NCBI GenBank assembly: GCA_030123605.1
Contig: CP126123.1
Span: 1,116,001-1,180,000 of the forward strand
Length of the DNA: 64,000 nucleotides
Direction: 5' to 3'
DNA from: Nitrospira sp.
Lineage (GTDB): Bacteria; Nitrospirota; Nitrospiria; Nitrospirales; Nitrospiraceae
Below are positions 49,682-58,242 of this stretch, one piece after another. A program made the position numbers and the translations under genes. The number at the start of each line of letters is the position of its first letter. The stretch's first letter is position 1. The notes under the pieces are model-generated. The model saw only the letters and a list, made by a program, of their open reading frames with translations, did not search any database and was not told where the DNA came from.

Positions 49682-50353
49682 ATGCGACACGTGCAAGACT
49701 TTATGGAAAGAAAAGGATTTCTCTCTGGTCTGTCGGTCGAGAACGCAGTGCGACCCATGATCCTGGATTCATGGACCCGTTGCGTTCAGGGCGGACTGCC
49801 CACCGAGCCTCAATCGCTCACCCTCCGGCGAGTGAGCGACGACGAGCTGTCACAACGCCTGGAACACAACCGCGAGTTGGTCGAGATTACCCGACCGTAC
49901 CTTCGCCTGATCTCAACGGTCCTCGAACCGATCACACACACGGCCTATCTCGTCGATCGTCAAGGCATTGTCCTAGAAAGCTCCGGAAACGTTCCGGATC
50001 TCAGTCGCAACGTCGAACTCCTTCCGGGCTATGATTGGTCGGAGCGCGCGATGGGAACGAATGGCGCAGGAACGGCGTTGGCGACGAGGCAGGCCGTCGC
50101 AGTGATCGGCGCCGAACACTTCATGCGGCACTTACACGACTGCGTGTCCACCGCCGCGCCCGTCCATGATGCGGCCGGTGTCATAATCGGAGCGCTCGCG
50201 GTCGCCGGCTCGACAACGGACGCAGCCCCGGACCGTCTGAAACTCATCGCTCAACTCGCTTCCATGATCGGGCAAGGGCTGTCATCGGGGCCCGAAGCGA
50301 CGAACGCATCCGGAGCTTACAAGACCGTTGCGCGCGACTGGAAACACACATGA
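49682..50353 (+). CDS. GAF-domain sensory protein (AcoR N-terminal type)
   Basis: The start is taken as ATG 49682; in-frame upstream codons are less protein-like and no site has a strong Shine-Dalgarno sequence. The 223-residue product has an AcoR-like opening (ILDSWTRCVQGGLPTEPQSL), then a GAF domain with YLVDRQGIVLESSGN, ERAMGTNGAGTALATRQAVA and APVHDAAGVIIGALAVAGST. In AcoR this part precedes a sigma-54 activator domain, which is missing here. It overlaps the histidine kinase gene by 4 bases, so it likely feeds a signal into that kinase. Confidence 0.8.
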   Translation: MRHVQDFMERKGFLSGLSVENAVRPMILDSWTRCVQGGLPTEPQSLTLRRVSDDELSQRLEHNRELVEITRPYLRLISTVLEPITHTAYLVDRQGIVLESSGNVPDLSRNVELLPGYDWSERAMGTNGAGTALATRQAVAVIGAEHFMRHLHDCVSTAAPVHDAAGVIIGALAVAGSTTDAAPDRLKLIAQLASMIGQGLSSGPEATNASGAYKTVARDWKHT

Positions 50354-51876
50354 CGAACTGCTCCTGGACTGGTGCGGTATTCGTGAATAACGAACCGACC
50401 TGCCGTGAGTTGATCGATTTACTCCCCGCCGCCGTCTATGTCTGCGATGCGAACGGAGTCGTTGTTCACTACAACCGCCGCGCCGCCTGGTTATGGGGTC
50501 GCGAGCCTCGGTGCGGCGATCCTACCGAGCGATTTTGCGGGGCGATCAGAATCTATCTTCCGGACGGAGTCCCGCTCCCTCACGAACAAATTCCGACCGC
50601 TAGGGTGCTGCGCACCGGACTGCCTCAGGACAATCGCGAGTTGATCCTTGAGCGGGCAAACGGGTCGCGCAAAACAGTCTTGGTGAACGCGGTCCCGCTC
50701 AAAAACGAGTCGGGAGAAGTCACCGGCGCGATGAATTGCATGTTCGACATTACGGACCGGAAACATGCGGAAGAGGCATTGAGGAGTCGAGACGCCCGGC
50801 TTTCGCACATCTTTTCCAGCGTCCCGGTCGTGCTCTACGAGGCCGAAGCGATCGAACCCTTCGGAAGGATTTGGGTCAGCGACAACATCGAAGCCCTCTC
50901 CGGTTTTCTGTCCGAACAATTTATCGAAGATCCCGGATTTTGGGCGTCTCGATTGCACCCTGACGACCGTGAGCACGTACTCCGGACGTTTGCCACGCTC
51001 GGCGATCGAGAGAGGCTGAGTTCCGAATACCGGTGGCAGCACGCCGACGGCAGGTATCGGTGGTTCCTCGATCAGGCTGTGATACAACGCGACACCAATG
51101 GTCGGCCGACCGCCATTCTCGGAACGCGACAGGACATGACCGAGCAACGAGAGACCCGCCACCGACTCCAGCAATCGCTGGATCAATTGCGAATGCTCTC
51201 CCGCCGTCTCGAATCGGTGAGAGAAGAAGAACAGCGCCGGCTTGCCCGCGAGATCCATGATGAATTGGGAGCCCTGATGACCAGCATGAAACTGGATCTC
51301 GCCCAGATGACCGACTGGCTCATCGACGCGGGCCTTGGAACGGCGGCGACTCCGTTGCAGCGCAAGGTCGCTTCGCTCGATAAAACGCTGGATCAAACCA
51401 TCACCGTGGTGCAACGGATCGCTGCCGATCTTCGCCCCGGCGTGTTGGACGATCTCGGTCTGATCGCGGCGATCCAGTGGCAGGCCAAAACGTTCAAGTC
51501 TCGCACCGGAATTCATTGCGATGTGATCACGGACACGGACGATGTGCAGATCGATCCCGAACAGGCCACGGCCTTGTTCCGTATCTGTCAAGAAGCCCTT
51601 ACGAATGTCGCACGGCACGCTCATGCGACCGCTGTGGTCATCCGCTTCAGCGAAACGGCAGGGCAAGTCCTACTTGAGATCGAGGACGACGGTCGAGGTA
51701 TTCCGGCCGAAAAACTGACCGACCGCATGTCGCTGGGGCTGCTCGGCATGCGCGAGCGGGCGGAACTCAGCGGAGGAGAGGTCCACATTACGGGGAACCT
51801 CGGCAAAGGGACCGTCATCATCGTACGGATGCCGACCGTTCCGTCGCACATGGATGTCGCGCCACGGACTCTGTAG
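50350..51876 (+). CDS. PAS-PAS sensor histidine kinase (NarX/DegS-type HisKA_3)
   Basis: The 508-residue soluble kinase has a PAS domain (residues 15-135, LIDLLPAAVYVCDANGVVVH to GAMNCMFDITDRKHAE), a second PAS/PAC domain (145-268, ending GTRQDMTEQRE), then the HisKA_3 dimerisation helix with the phospho-His 303 in RRLARE-I-H-D-ELGALMT. The ATPase end contains NVARHAHATAVVIRF and DDGRGIPAEK, with LGLLGMRERAELSGG. No membrane helix is seen. It is coupled to the GAF gene and lies 70 bases before the NarL-type regulator gene. Confidence 0.93.
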   Translation: MTNCSWTGAVFVNNEPTCRELIDLLPAAVYVCDANGVVVHYNRRAAWLWGREPRCGDPTERFCGAIRIYLPDGVPLPHEQIPTARVLRTGLPQDNRELILERANGSRKTVLVNAVPLKNESGEVTGAMNCMFDITDRKHAEEALRSRDARLSHIFSSVPVVLYEAEAIEPFGRIWVSDNIEALSGFLSEQFIEDPGFWASRLHPDDREHVLRTFATLGDRERLSSEYRWQHADGRYRWFLDQAVIQRDTNGRPTAILGTRQDMTEQRETRHRLQQSLDQLRMLSRRLESVREEEQRRLAREIHDELGALMTSMKLDLAQMTDWLIDAGLGTAATPLQRKVASLDKTLDQTITVVQRIAADLRPGVLDDLGLIAAIQWQAKTFKSRTGIHCDVITDTDDVQIDPEQATALFRICQEALTNVARHAHATAVVIRFSETAGQVLLEIEDDGRGIPAEKLTDRMSLGLLGMRERAELSGGEVHITGNLGKGTVIIVRMPTVPSHMDVAPRTL

Positions 51877-51946
51877 GCCGTTGTTCGGTACGCACTGTTG
51901 ACGGCCGGACTCCCGGCGATCGGCGTCATACACCGACGAGAGGGTT

Positions 51947-52570
51947 ATGTTTAAAATTCTGATCGCCGATGATTTCCCGGTCCTTCGAGCAGGCGTCAAA
52001 GAGCTCGTGAGCAGGGTCATGCCCGTCACGATCGGTGAGGCCGCCGATATTCCGGAAATGCTCCGGCTCATCCGGACTCAAACCTGGGATACCCTCGTGT
52101 TGGACATCAATATGCCGGGGGGGAGCTCGATCGATGCGCTGCGGGAGGTCAAACGCGACTATCCCAAGCTCCCGATCCTGGTGCTGAGCATGTATCCGGA
52201 AGAACAGTATGCGTTACGGATGTTCAAAGCCGGCGCCAACGGATACCTCACCAAAACGGCCATCCCTGCCGAATTGGTGCAAGCCATCAAGAAAGTGCTC
52301 GGCGGCGGCAACTATGTCACCCCGCTGATCGGCGAGCAACTTGCCGTGGCCTACGGATTCCCCTCCACGCATCGGGACCAGCTCAGCAATCGCGAACTGG
52401 AGGTCTTACGGCTGATCGCTTCGGGCAAGACCTGCACGGAAATCGCCGCCGAACTGTCGTTGAGCGCGACGACCATCATCACCTACCGTGCGCGCATTCT
52501 CGAGAAACTCCACTTGAGAAACAACATGGAACTCACGCGATACGCGCTGGAACAGAAACTGATCTTCTAA
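51947..52570 (+). CDS. NarL/FixJ-type response regulator
   Basis: The 207-residue regulator has a receiver domain (Asp 8, Asp 9 and the phospho-acceptor Asp 53 in TLVLDINMPGGSSIDAL; the switch Lys follows in GYLTKTAIP). A LuxR-type DNA-binding domain follows (LSNRELEVLRLIASGKTCTE, then IAAELSLSATTIITYRARIL). The start has GAGAGGGTT upstream. With the kinase it forms a two-component system. The nar genes begin 11 kb away on the other strand, so nitrate control is plausible but only by analogy with NarXL. Confidence 0.93.
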   Translation: MFKILIADDFPVLRAGVKELVSRVMPVTIGEAADIPEMLRLIRTQTWDTLVLDINMPGGSSIDALREVKRDYPKLPILVLSMYPEEQYALRMFKAGANGYLTKTAIPAELVQAIKKVLGGGNYVTPLIGEQLAVAYGFPSTHRDQLSNRELEVLRLIASGKTCTEIAAELSLSATTIITYRARILEKLHLRNNMELTRYALEQKLIF

Positions 52571-52690
52571 CCTGTCGGCCTTCCTCCGAAATCGCGATCG
52601 AGACTGGCGGGCTCTCAACGCTGAAGGTCACGTCGACGCGTTCGGCTCTTCGACCACCGGTTTCCCTCGTCATTCGCAGCTAAGTCCTCC

Positions 52691-55213
52691 CTACCTGGCC
52701 CACAGGATGTGGTGGTTTTCGAGCGGGACTGCCGCCTCGGGATGGGCAGGCACGACACGGAGGGTGAAATGGTCGGCAGGCCGCGCCGACTGTGCGCTTC
52801 CACGAAACAGATGCCAGCCCGGAGCGGTCGATGTTGTTTCTTCTCTGACCAGCGGCAGGCACACGCGATCTTCTCCCCCTCCCGGATCGGCATAGAGTTC
52901 GACTCGGACATCGGCAGGGTCGAGGCCTCCCAGATGAACCGGTGCTGAAAAGCGCCATTCTCTTTTGTCGCGTGTGACCCGCACTTCTCCGAACCGGATG
53001 TTCGGCCACTGTTGTTCCAGTGCAGCTTTCCATGCCAGAAGATGCTTCACCAGGCTCCCGCCTTTCGCAATCCGCTTGCGATAATCGCGGCTCGCAGGCA
53101 AATAGAGCGTTTCCACATACTCGCGCAACATGCGATTGCTGCTGAACAGGGTGGTAAGCCGAGCCATACTTTCCGTGATCCGGGCGACCCACCCGGCGGG
53201 GATGCCTCGCGCATCGCGGGCGTAGAACGCCGGTACGATTTCTCGTTCCAGCAGATCATAGAGCTGTCCCGCCTCTACCGCATCCCACGCGGGATCGTCG
53301 TGCTCCCGACCGTCGCCCAGCGCCCAACCCACTTCAGGCGAGTAGGCCTCGGCCCACCAACCGTCGAGCTCGGAGAGGTTGAGCCCACCGTTGACCAGCA
53401 CTTTCATCCCGCTCGTTCCGCAAGCCTCCCAGGGACGCCTCGGCGTGTTGATCCACACGTCCACGCCCTGCACCAGATGTTGCGCCAAGACCATGTCATA
53501 ATCCGTGAGAAAAATGACCCGCTGACGAACCAGCGGCCAACGCACGAACCGCACGAGTTGTTGAACGAGCCGCTTACCTTCCTCATCCTGCGGATGAGCT
53601 TTTCCCGCCACCACGAGCTGAACCGGTCGTTCCGGATGATTCAGCAACCGGGCCAACCGTTCGGCATCATGAAGGAGCAACGTGGGACGTTTGTAGGCCG
53701 TGAACCTCCTAGCAAAACCGAGTGTCAAAGCCTGAGGGTCGAGGGCCTGCCGGATCGCCGAGACCGCCTCGGGATCGGCGCCGAGCACTTGATATTGGTG
53801 CACCAGCCGCCGGCGCGCATATTCCACGAGCGCCTGCCGGCCTTGCTTACGGAAATTCCAGAGTTCTTCGTCCGACAAGTCGCGGATCGCTTTGGGGAGT
53901 TCCGCCAAGAGCCCGTGCCATCGCTCCTTGCCGCATGCCTCCGTCCAGAGCCGATCCGCCCATTCCGAATCCCACGACGGCACATGCACCCCGTTGGTCA
54001 CGGACATGACCGGCACCTCGCGCTCCGGCCACCGCGGAAAAAACGGCTGAAACAACCGACGGCTGACCGTGCCGTGCAGTTTGCTGACTCCGTTCACCAT
54101 CAGGCTTCCCCGCATGGCCAGCGCCGCCATGGTGAAGGGTTCCGCCGGATTCTCCGGATATGTCCGGCCCAGGCGAAGGAATTCTTCCATCGTTATTCCC
54201 AATCGGATCACATACTCGCGAAAATACCGCTGCATCAAGTCCGGCGAGAAGACGTCGAACCCGGCGGCTACCGGAGTATGTGTGGTGAAGACATTACCGG
54301 CCCGCGTGGCGCACAAGGCTTCGGCGAAAGACTGCCCGGTCTTCTCCATGGCGGCACGAGCCCGCTCCACCACGGCAAAGGCCGCATGTCCTTCGTTCAG
54401 ATGGCAGATTTCCACCTCGATCCCCAGCGTGACGAGCGCGCACCACCCGCCGATTCCCAACGCCATTTCTTGAACCAGACGGAGTTCCGGCCGGGCATCG
54501 TACAGCTTACTGGTGATACCACGGTCGGCGGCGCTGTTGAGGGGATCGTTGCTATCCAGCAGATACAGCTTCACCCGGCCGACTTGCACGAACCAGACAC
54601 GAAGAAACACGGTACGCCCGGGTAGTTCGAACGGAATGCGAAGCCATTCGCCGGTGGACAGCAAGAGCGGCTGCACCGGCAGACTGACGGGATCATTATA
54701 TGGGTAGGCCTCGATTTGCCAGCCGTTCGAATCCAGAATTTGGCGGAAATAGCCTTCTTGATAGAGCAGGCCGATGCCGACCAGCGGCACGTCGAGATCG
54801 CTCGCGGTCTTGAGCACATCACCCGCCAGCATTCCCAGCCCGCCCGCATAGAGCGGCAGCGCTTCGCCCAGCCCGAACTCCATGCTGAAATAGGCGATCG
54901 TCTTGAGCGCCGGCGCAGGATAGCGCTCGCGACACCATCCGCGCTCGGCCAGATAGCTCTGCCTCGCGACGACGACCTGTTGCAGCTCCTTTCTGAACAG
55001 GGGATCCTGCGCCGCCTGTTCCAACCGCTCGTGCGGGACATACTGGAGCACCGATCGAGGATTACGGGTCTGCTCCCAGATGTCGGGATCAAGCGTCTTC
55101 CAGAGTTTGTCGCTGGTATGGTCCCACGTCCATCTGACGTCGAGCGCCAGTTCCGCGAGGGGCTTCAACTCCTCAGGAAGGGTACGGAGCATTATGAGCG
55201 GAGGCTCAGTCAT
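52691..55213 (-). CDS. glgP: Alpha-glucan (glycogen) phosphorylase
   Basis: The 840-residue protein has the DUF3417 N-terminal domain (LPEELKPLAELALDVRWTWD, then HTSDKLWKTLDP) found in the shorter bacterial glycogen phosphorylases. The catalytic part includes YFSMEFGLGEALPLYAGGLG, GWCALVTLGIEVEICHLNEG, FARRFTAYKRPTLLL and the PLP site PWEACGTSGMKVLVNGG. It releases glucose-1-phosphate from glycogen in the cytosol. The start at 55213 has GAGGAAATGG upstream; ATG 55192 is an alternative. It is downstream of the SQR-like gene on the same strand. Confidence 0.93.
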   Translation of the reverse strand: MTEPPLIMLRTLPEELKPLAELALDVRWTWDHTSDKLWKTLDPDIWEQTRNPRSVLQYVPHERLEQAAQDPLFRKELQQVVVARQSYLAERGWCRERYPAPALKTIAYFSMEFGLGEALPLYAGGLGMLAGDVLKTASDLDVPLVGIGLLYQEGYFRQILDSNGWQIEAYPYNDPVSLPVQPLLLSTGEWLRIPFELPGRTVFLRVWFVQVGRVKLYLLDSNDPLNSAADRGITSKLYDARPELRLVQEMALGIGGWCALVTLGIEVEICHLNEGHAAFAVVERARAAMEKTGQSFAEALCATRAGNVFTTHTPVAAGFDVFSPDLMQRYFREYVIRLGITMEEFLRLGRTYPENPAEPFTMAALAMRGSLMVNGVSKLHGTVSRRLFQPFFPRWPEREVPVMSVTNGVHVPSWDSEWADRLWTEACGKERWHGLLAELPKAIRDLSDEELWNFRKQGRQALVEYARRRLVHQYQVLGADPEAVSAIRQALDPQALTLGFARRFTAYKRPTLLLHDAERLARLLNHPERPVQLVVAGKAHPQDEEGKRLVQQLVRFVRWPLVRQRVIFLTDYDMVLAQHLVQGVDVWINTPRRPWEACGTSGMKVLVNGGLNLSELDGWWAEAYSPEVGWALGDGREHDDPAWDAVEAGQLYDLLEREIVPAFYARDARGIPAGWVARITESMARLTTLFSSNRMLREYVETLYLPASRDYRKRIAKGGSLVKHLLAWKAALEQQWPNIRFGEVRVTRDKREWRFSAPVHLGGLDPADVRVELYADPGGGEDRVCLPLVREETTSTAPGWHLFRGSAQSARPADHFTLRVVPAHPEAAVPLENHHILWAR

Positions 55214-55329
55214 GGCATGACCATTTCCTCATATGAATGTCCGCAACCAGTGTGATGCTCTCACTCTGCATCATCCCTCGCTCGATTTTCTTGTCCATTG
55301 AATGTACGGCAGCTTATCGATTCCCTTCC

Positions 55330-56850
55330 TCAAGACGCTCCACCCTCAAATTGCAGTTGTTCTTCTTCCTCTTTTCGCAGCGCGGTGGTCAACGATTCCT
55401 GCACGAATCGCTGCGCTTCCGTGCGTTCCGCAGCCGTGAGGCAGGCCTTGGCATCTTGAATGGCCGCCGCCAGCAACGCCGAAGCGAAGGAAGAGGGATC
55501 CTGCGAGAGGACCGAAGCCAGCGCGCCAACCTCGGCGTAGAGATTCGGGTCAAGCTCCAAAACAAGTTGCCTTCCTCGGTGTCGGATCGCCCACTGCCCG
55601 CTTCCGGAAGTTGACCGGATCGTCCTGATCACCTCCGCCACATGACTGCTCTGCTCGAACCCAAACATAACCATGTTCAGAAACTGATTTTCGAACTCTT
55701 TTTTCGCTTCATAGACCCAGCGTCCCTGCTTGAGCTCGGTGATGTCTCCCACCGGCACACGGAGCGCGGACATGTATGCGGCACGGTCTTGTCCGCTTTT
55801 CATCACCCGCTGCCTGCGCTCGCCGTTCGCGGGTTGGAGGGGTCGGCCCTGTAAACTTGCGACGAGGTTATGGCTGGCGATGCGCACCTCTTCCTGGATC
55901 GCGTCCACGGTTTGGGGGAGGCCGACCTCCACCGGGGTCGCGAAAGCCTGGGTGGGGGCGATGCAGATCCCCGCCGCGAAGACGTTCTCGTATCGCTCGC
56001 TTCGCAAGTAGTGATCGACCTTGAGCAACCCATGAGCATCGGTCGGAAGCGCGCTGTCGGCGATGGCAGGAATGCCTCCGAAACGCGGCCAGTAGACACC
56101 GAAGACATACGGGATATCCTCTTTCTTCATACTTCCATCATCCCGGTGCCTCACGATATGGACGTTCTCTTCTGTCACGCCGATGGTTTCAGCGTTTCCG
56201 ATCCATCGAATGTCATGGGCAGCCAGGGCATGAGTCAGAGACCCCTGCAAGGTTGAGCCGCCGAGCCCCAAATGTCCCAGGTATGGTTCAGGAGTGATGA
56301 CGGTGATCGGCGCACGGCGCCTGATCCCACGCCTCCGAAGATCAGCATCGACAAGGAACGCGTACTCGTAGACGGAGCCTAGAATCGACGCCCCGGGCAC
56401 AGCTCCGATAGCAATAGGACCGGGGCGATTCACAAACCGTTCGTAGGCTTGCCGGGTCGTCAGTGCCTGTTCGAGATCAAGCACGGAATGGAGCTTCGTC
56501 AGCCCTGGCACTTCCTGCCATCGAGGAACGGCGCCGCAGGCAATCATGATGAAGTCGTACGTGAGCTTCTGAGCCTCACGCATCACGATGTGACTGTGAT
56601 CAGCGTCAATGGCCGTCACCGATCCATGGGCGAAGCCGATCCCGCGATGTTCTAAATAAGGTTTGATGGGAAAGGCGACGTCCGATTCGACACGCCAGCC
56701 GACCGCCAGCGCCGGGTTGGACGGAATGAAGTGGAAATACTCCCGGTCTGATATGACGGTAATGTGAGTCTCACCACCTAGTCGACGTTTGAGCTCGTAG
56801 GCGGCAGGTACCCCGGCGATTCCGGCGCCGATCACGACAATGTCCGTCAT
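55330..56850 (-). CDS. SQR/NDH-2-like FAD oxidoreductase without the SQR C-terminal cysteine
   Basis: The 506-residue protein has two dinucleotide-binding regions (DIVVIGAGIAGVPAAYELKR and YDFIMIACGAVPRWQEVPGL) and the FAD-contact segment YENVFAAGICIAPTQ. It also has the sulfide-quinone-reductase-like stretch TPVEVGLPQTVDAIQEEVRI. The SQR region that normally carries the third redox Cys reads RVMKSGQDRAAYMSALRVP, with no Cys. A C-terminal extension of about 110 residues is unassigned. The start is ATG 56850 behind AGAAGGACGTC. It lies 34 bases after narI, so it is probably part of the nar operon and may move electrons to or from quinone. Confidence 0.8.
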   Translation of the reverse strand: MTDIVVIGAGIAGVPAAYELKRRLGGETHITVISDREYFHFIPSNPALAVGWRVESDVAFPIKPYLEHRGIGFAHGSVTAIDADHSHIVMREAQKLTYDFIMIACGAVPRWQEVPGLTKLHSVLDLEQALTTRQAYERFVNRPGPIAIGAVPGASILGSVYEYAFLVDADLRRRGIRRRAPITVITPEPYLGHLGLGGSTLQGSLTHALAAHDIRWIGNAETIGVTEENVHIVRHRDDGSMKKEDIPYVFGVYWPRFGGIPAIADSALPTDAHGLLKVDHYLRSERYENVFAAGICIAPTQAFATPVEVGLPQTVDAIQEEVRIASHNLVASLQGRPLQPANGERRQRVMKSGQDRAAYMSALRVPVGDITELKQGRWVYEAKKEFENQFLNMVMFGFEQSSHVAEVIRTIRSTSGSGQWAIRHRGRQLVLELDPNLYAEVGALASVLSQDPSSFASALLAAAIQDAKACLTAAERTEAQRFVQESLTTALRKEEEEQLQFEGGAS

Positions 56851-56883
56851 GACGTCCTTCTTGTTTCGCCCACTCTCACTGCC

Positions 56884-57576
56884 CTAACGATGACGCATTC
56901 CCGAGCGCACCACTTGATAGGGTCGCAGGAGATAGACCGGCAACGCAAATCCGCTCCAGATATGGACCAGCCTGCTGAAGGGAATGAGCGCAAACAATGT
57001 CATCCCCAAGACCAGATGCACTTGATAGGCTACTGGTACTTCCGCTGCCAACGTTGCGGCGCCGCCGCGAAACGTCACGATATGGCGGGCCCATTGAGAC
57101 AAGGGAATCAAGTAGCCTCCTGACAACTCACGAGCGGAAAAATATAGAGTGGACAACCCAAAACACAGGGTCAGGAGGATCCACACAAGTACGACCATAT
57201 CCATCACGTGTGTGGTCGCGCGGATCCTCCGATCACTCACCCGTCGATGGATGAGCAGGACCAGCCCGACCAAGCAGATGAATCCGAAGAGTCCGCCGCT
57301 GATCATGGCCACCAACTGATGTCCGCGCAGGCCGATCCCCAGAATTCCGAACACCTCCGGTATGAGAAGACCGACAAGGTGTCCCAAAAAGAGGAACAGC
57401 ACTCCGACATGGAAGAGGTTGCTGCCGAGCCGGAGCGTACCGCGCCGGAGCAATTCGCTCGAATCGCTCGTCCAGGTGTACTGGCCTCGCTCGAAGCGCA
57501 ACAAACTGCCCAGGAGAAACACGGAGCCGGCTATGTAGGGGTAAATCTGAAAGAAGAACTCATGCACATCGGCCAT
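56884..57576 (-). CDS. narI: Respiratory nitrate reductase, gamma subunit (cytochrome b)
   Basis: The 230-residue membrane protein has five predicted helices. Heme b ligands are expected in SNLFHVGVLFLFLGHLVGL (two His in helix 2) and in VHLVLGMTLFALIPFSRLVH (two His in helix 5). It takes electrons from quinol and passes them to NarH. It begins 9 bases after narJ and is the last classic nar gene. Confidence 0.95.
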   Translation of the reverse strand: MADVHEFFFQIYPYIAGSVFLLGSLLRFERGQYTWTSDSSELLRRGTLRLGSNLFHVGVLFLFLGHLVGLLIPEVFGILGIGLRGHQLVAMISGGLFGFICLVGLVLLIHRRVSDRRIRATTHVMDMVVLVWILLTLCFGLSTLYFSARELSGGYLIPLSQWARHIVTFRGGAATLAAEVPVAYQVHLVLGMTLFALIPFSRLVHIWSGFALPVYLLRPYQVVRSGMRHR

Positions 57577-57585
57577 GTTGAACCC

Positions 57586-58242
57586 TCATCGCCTCGATTC
57601 GTGTCTGCTCTCATGGTGTCCGTCGCGATCAATTGACTCTTTCGCCAACGTTCCCTGCACTTCGATTCGGATCCCGGAAGGCATCCGCCGAAGAAAACGC
57701 TTCACTTTATGAATGGAGAACGAGGTCCTCCATAATGCCGCGTCGGAAGTCAACGCAGTAAGGGCATCGAAGACACCGGCGTAGGGAGAGCCGGCACCTG
57801 TAAGCCGGCTCCGTAGAATCTGCAGGACGTCGTCGATGCCGACGAGGCGCCGTTGCGCCTCCTCCGGAGGAATCAGAGACAGGAATTCGAGGAACACCGG
57901 AATAAAATCGGGCAACTCATGACTCATCACTTCCAACCCGAACTCACGGTATTCCTCAACAAGACGAACCATCGCTTCCCCTCGCTCTCGAGATTCCCCC
58001 ATCCTATGCTCGAAGATCGACAGCGAATGGGCCGGATTTCGATCGAAGGTCTCGACATAGGTCTCCTGTAACTCGATCAACGGTCCGCGATCGAAATGGG
58101 TGAACAGCCCGTCGAGCCGGTGTCCCGCGCGCCGGGCTCGTCCCGTCTCGGCGGCCACAGTTGTCCGCAACTCCCCGATCGATTGCAGCCAATCCTGTTC
58201 GGGATAGGTCAAGAGTACGGCAATGACTTTATAAAGTTTCAT
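57586..58242 (-). CDS. narJ: Nitrate reductase assembly chaperone
   Basis: The 218-residue soluble helical protein starts MKLYKVIAVLLTYPEQDWLQ and contains the NarJ motifs LQETYVETFDRNPAHSLSIF and LPDFIPVFLEFLSLIPPEEA. NarJ binds NarG during molybdenum cofactor insertion and is not part of the final enzyme. The ATG overlaps the narH stop by 4 bases. Confidence 0.94.
   Translation of the reverse strand: MKLYKVIAVLLTYPEQDWLQSIGELRTTVAAETGRARRAGHRLDGLFTHFDRGPLIELQETYVETFDRNPAHSLSIFEHRMGESRERGEAMVRLVEEYREFGLEVMSHELPDFIPVFLEFLSLIPPEEAQRRLVGIDDVLQILRSRLTGAGSPYAGVFDALTALTSDAALWRTSFSIHKVKRFLRRMPSGIRIEVQGTLAKESIDRDGHHESRHESRR

Noticed and set aside
53012-54625. Long open frame antisense to glycogen phosphorylase
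   Set aside because: Composition is His/Arg/Pro-rich without motifs, while the opposite strand encodes a complete phosphorylase.
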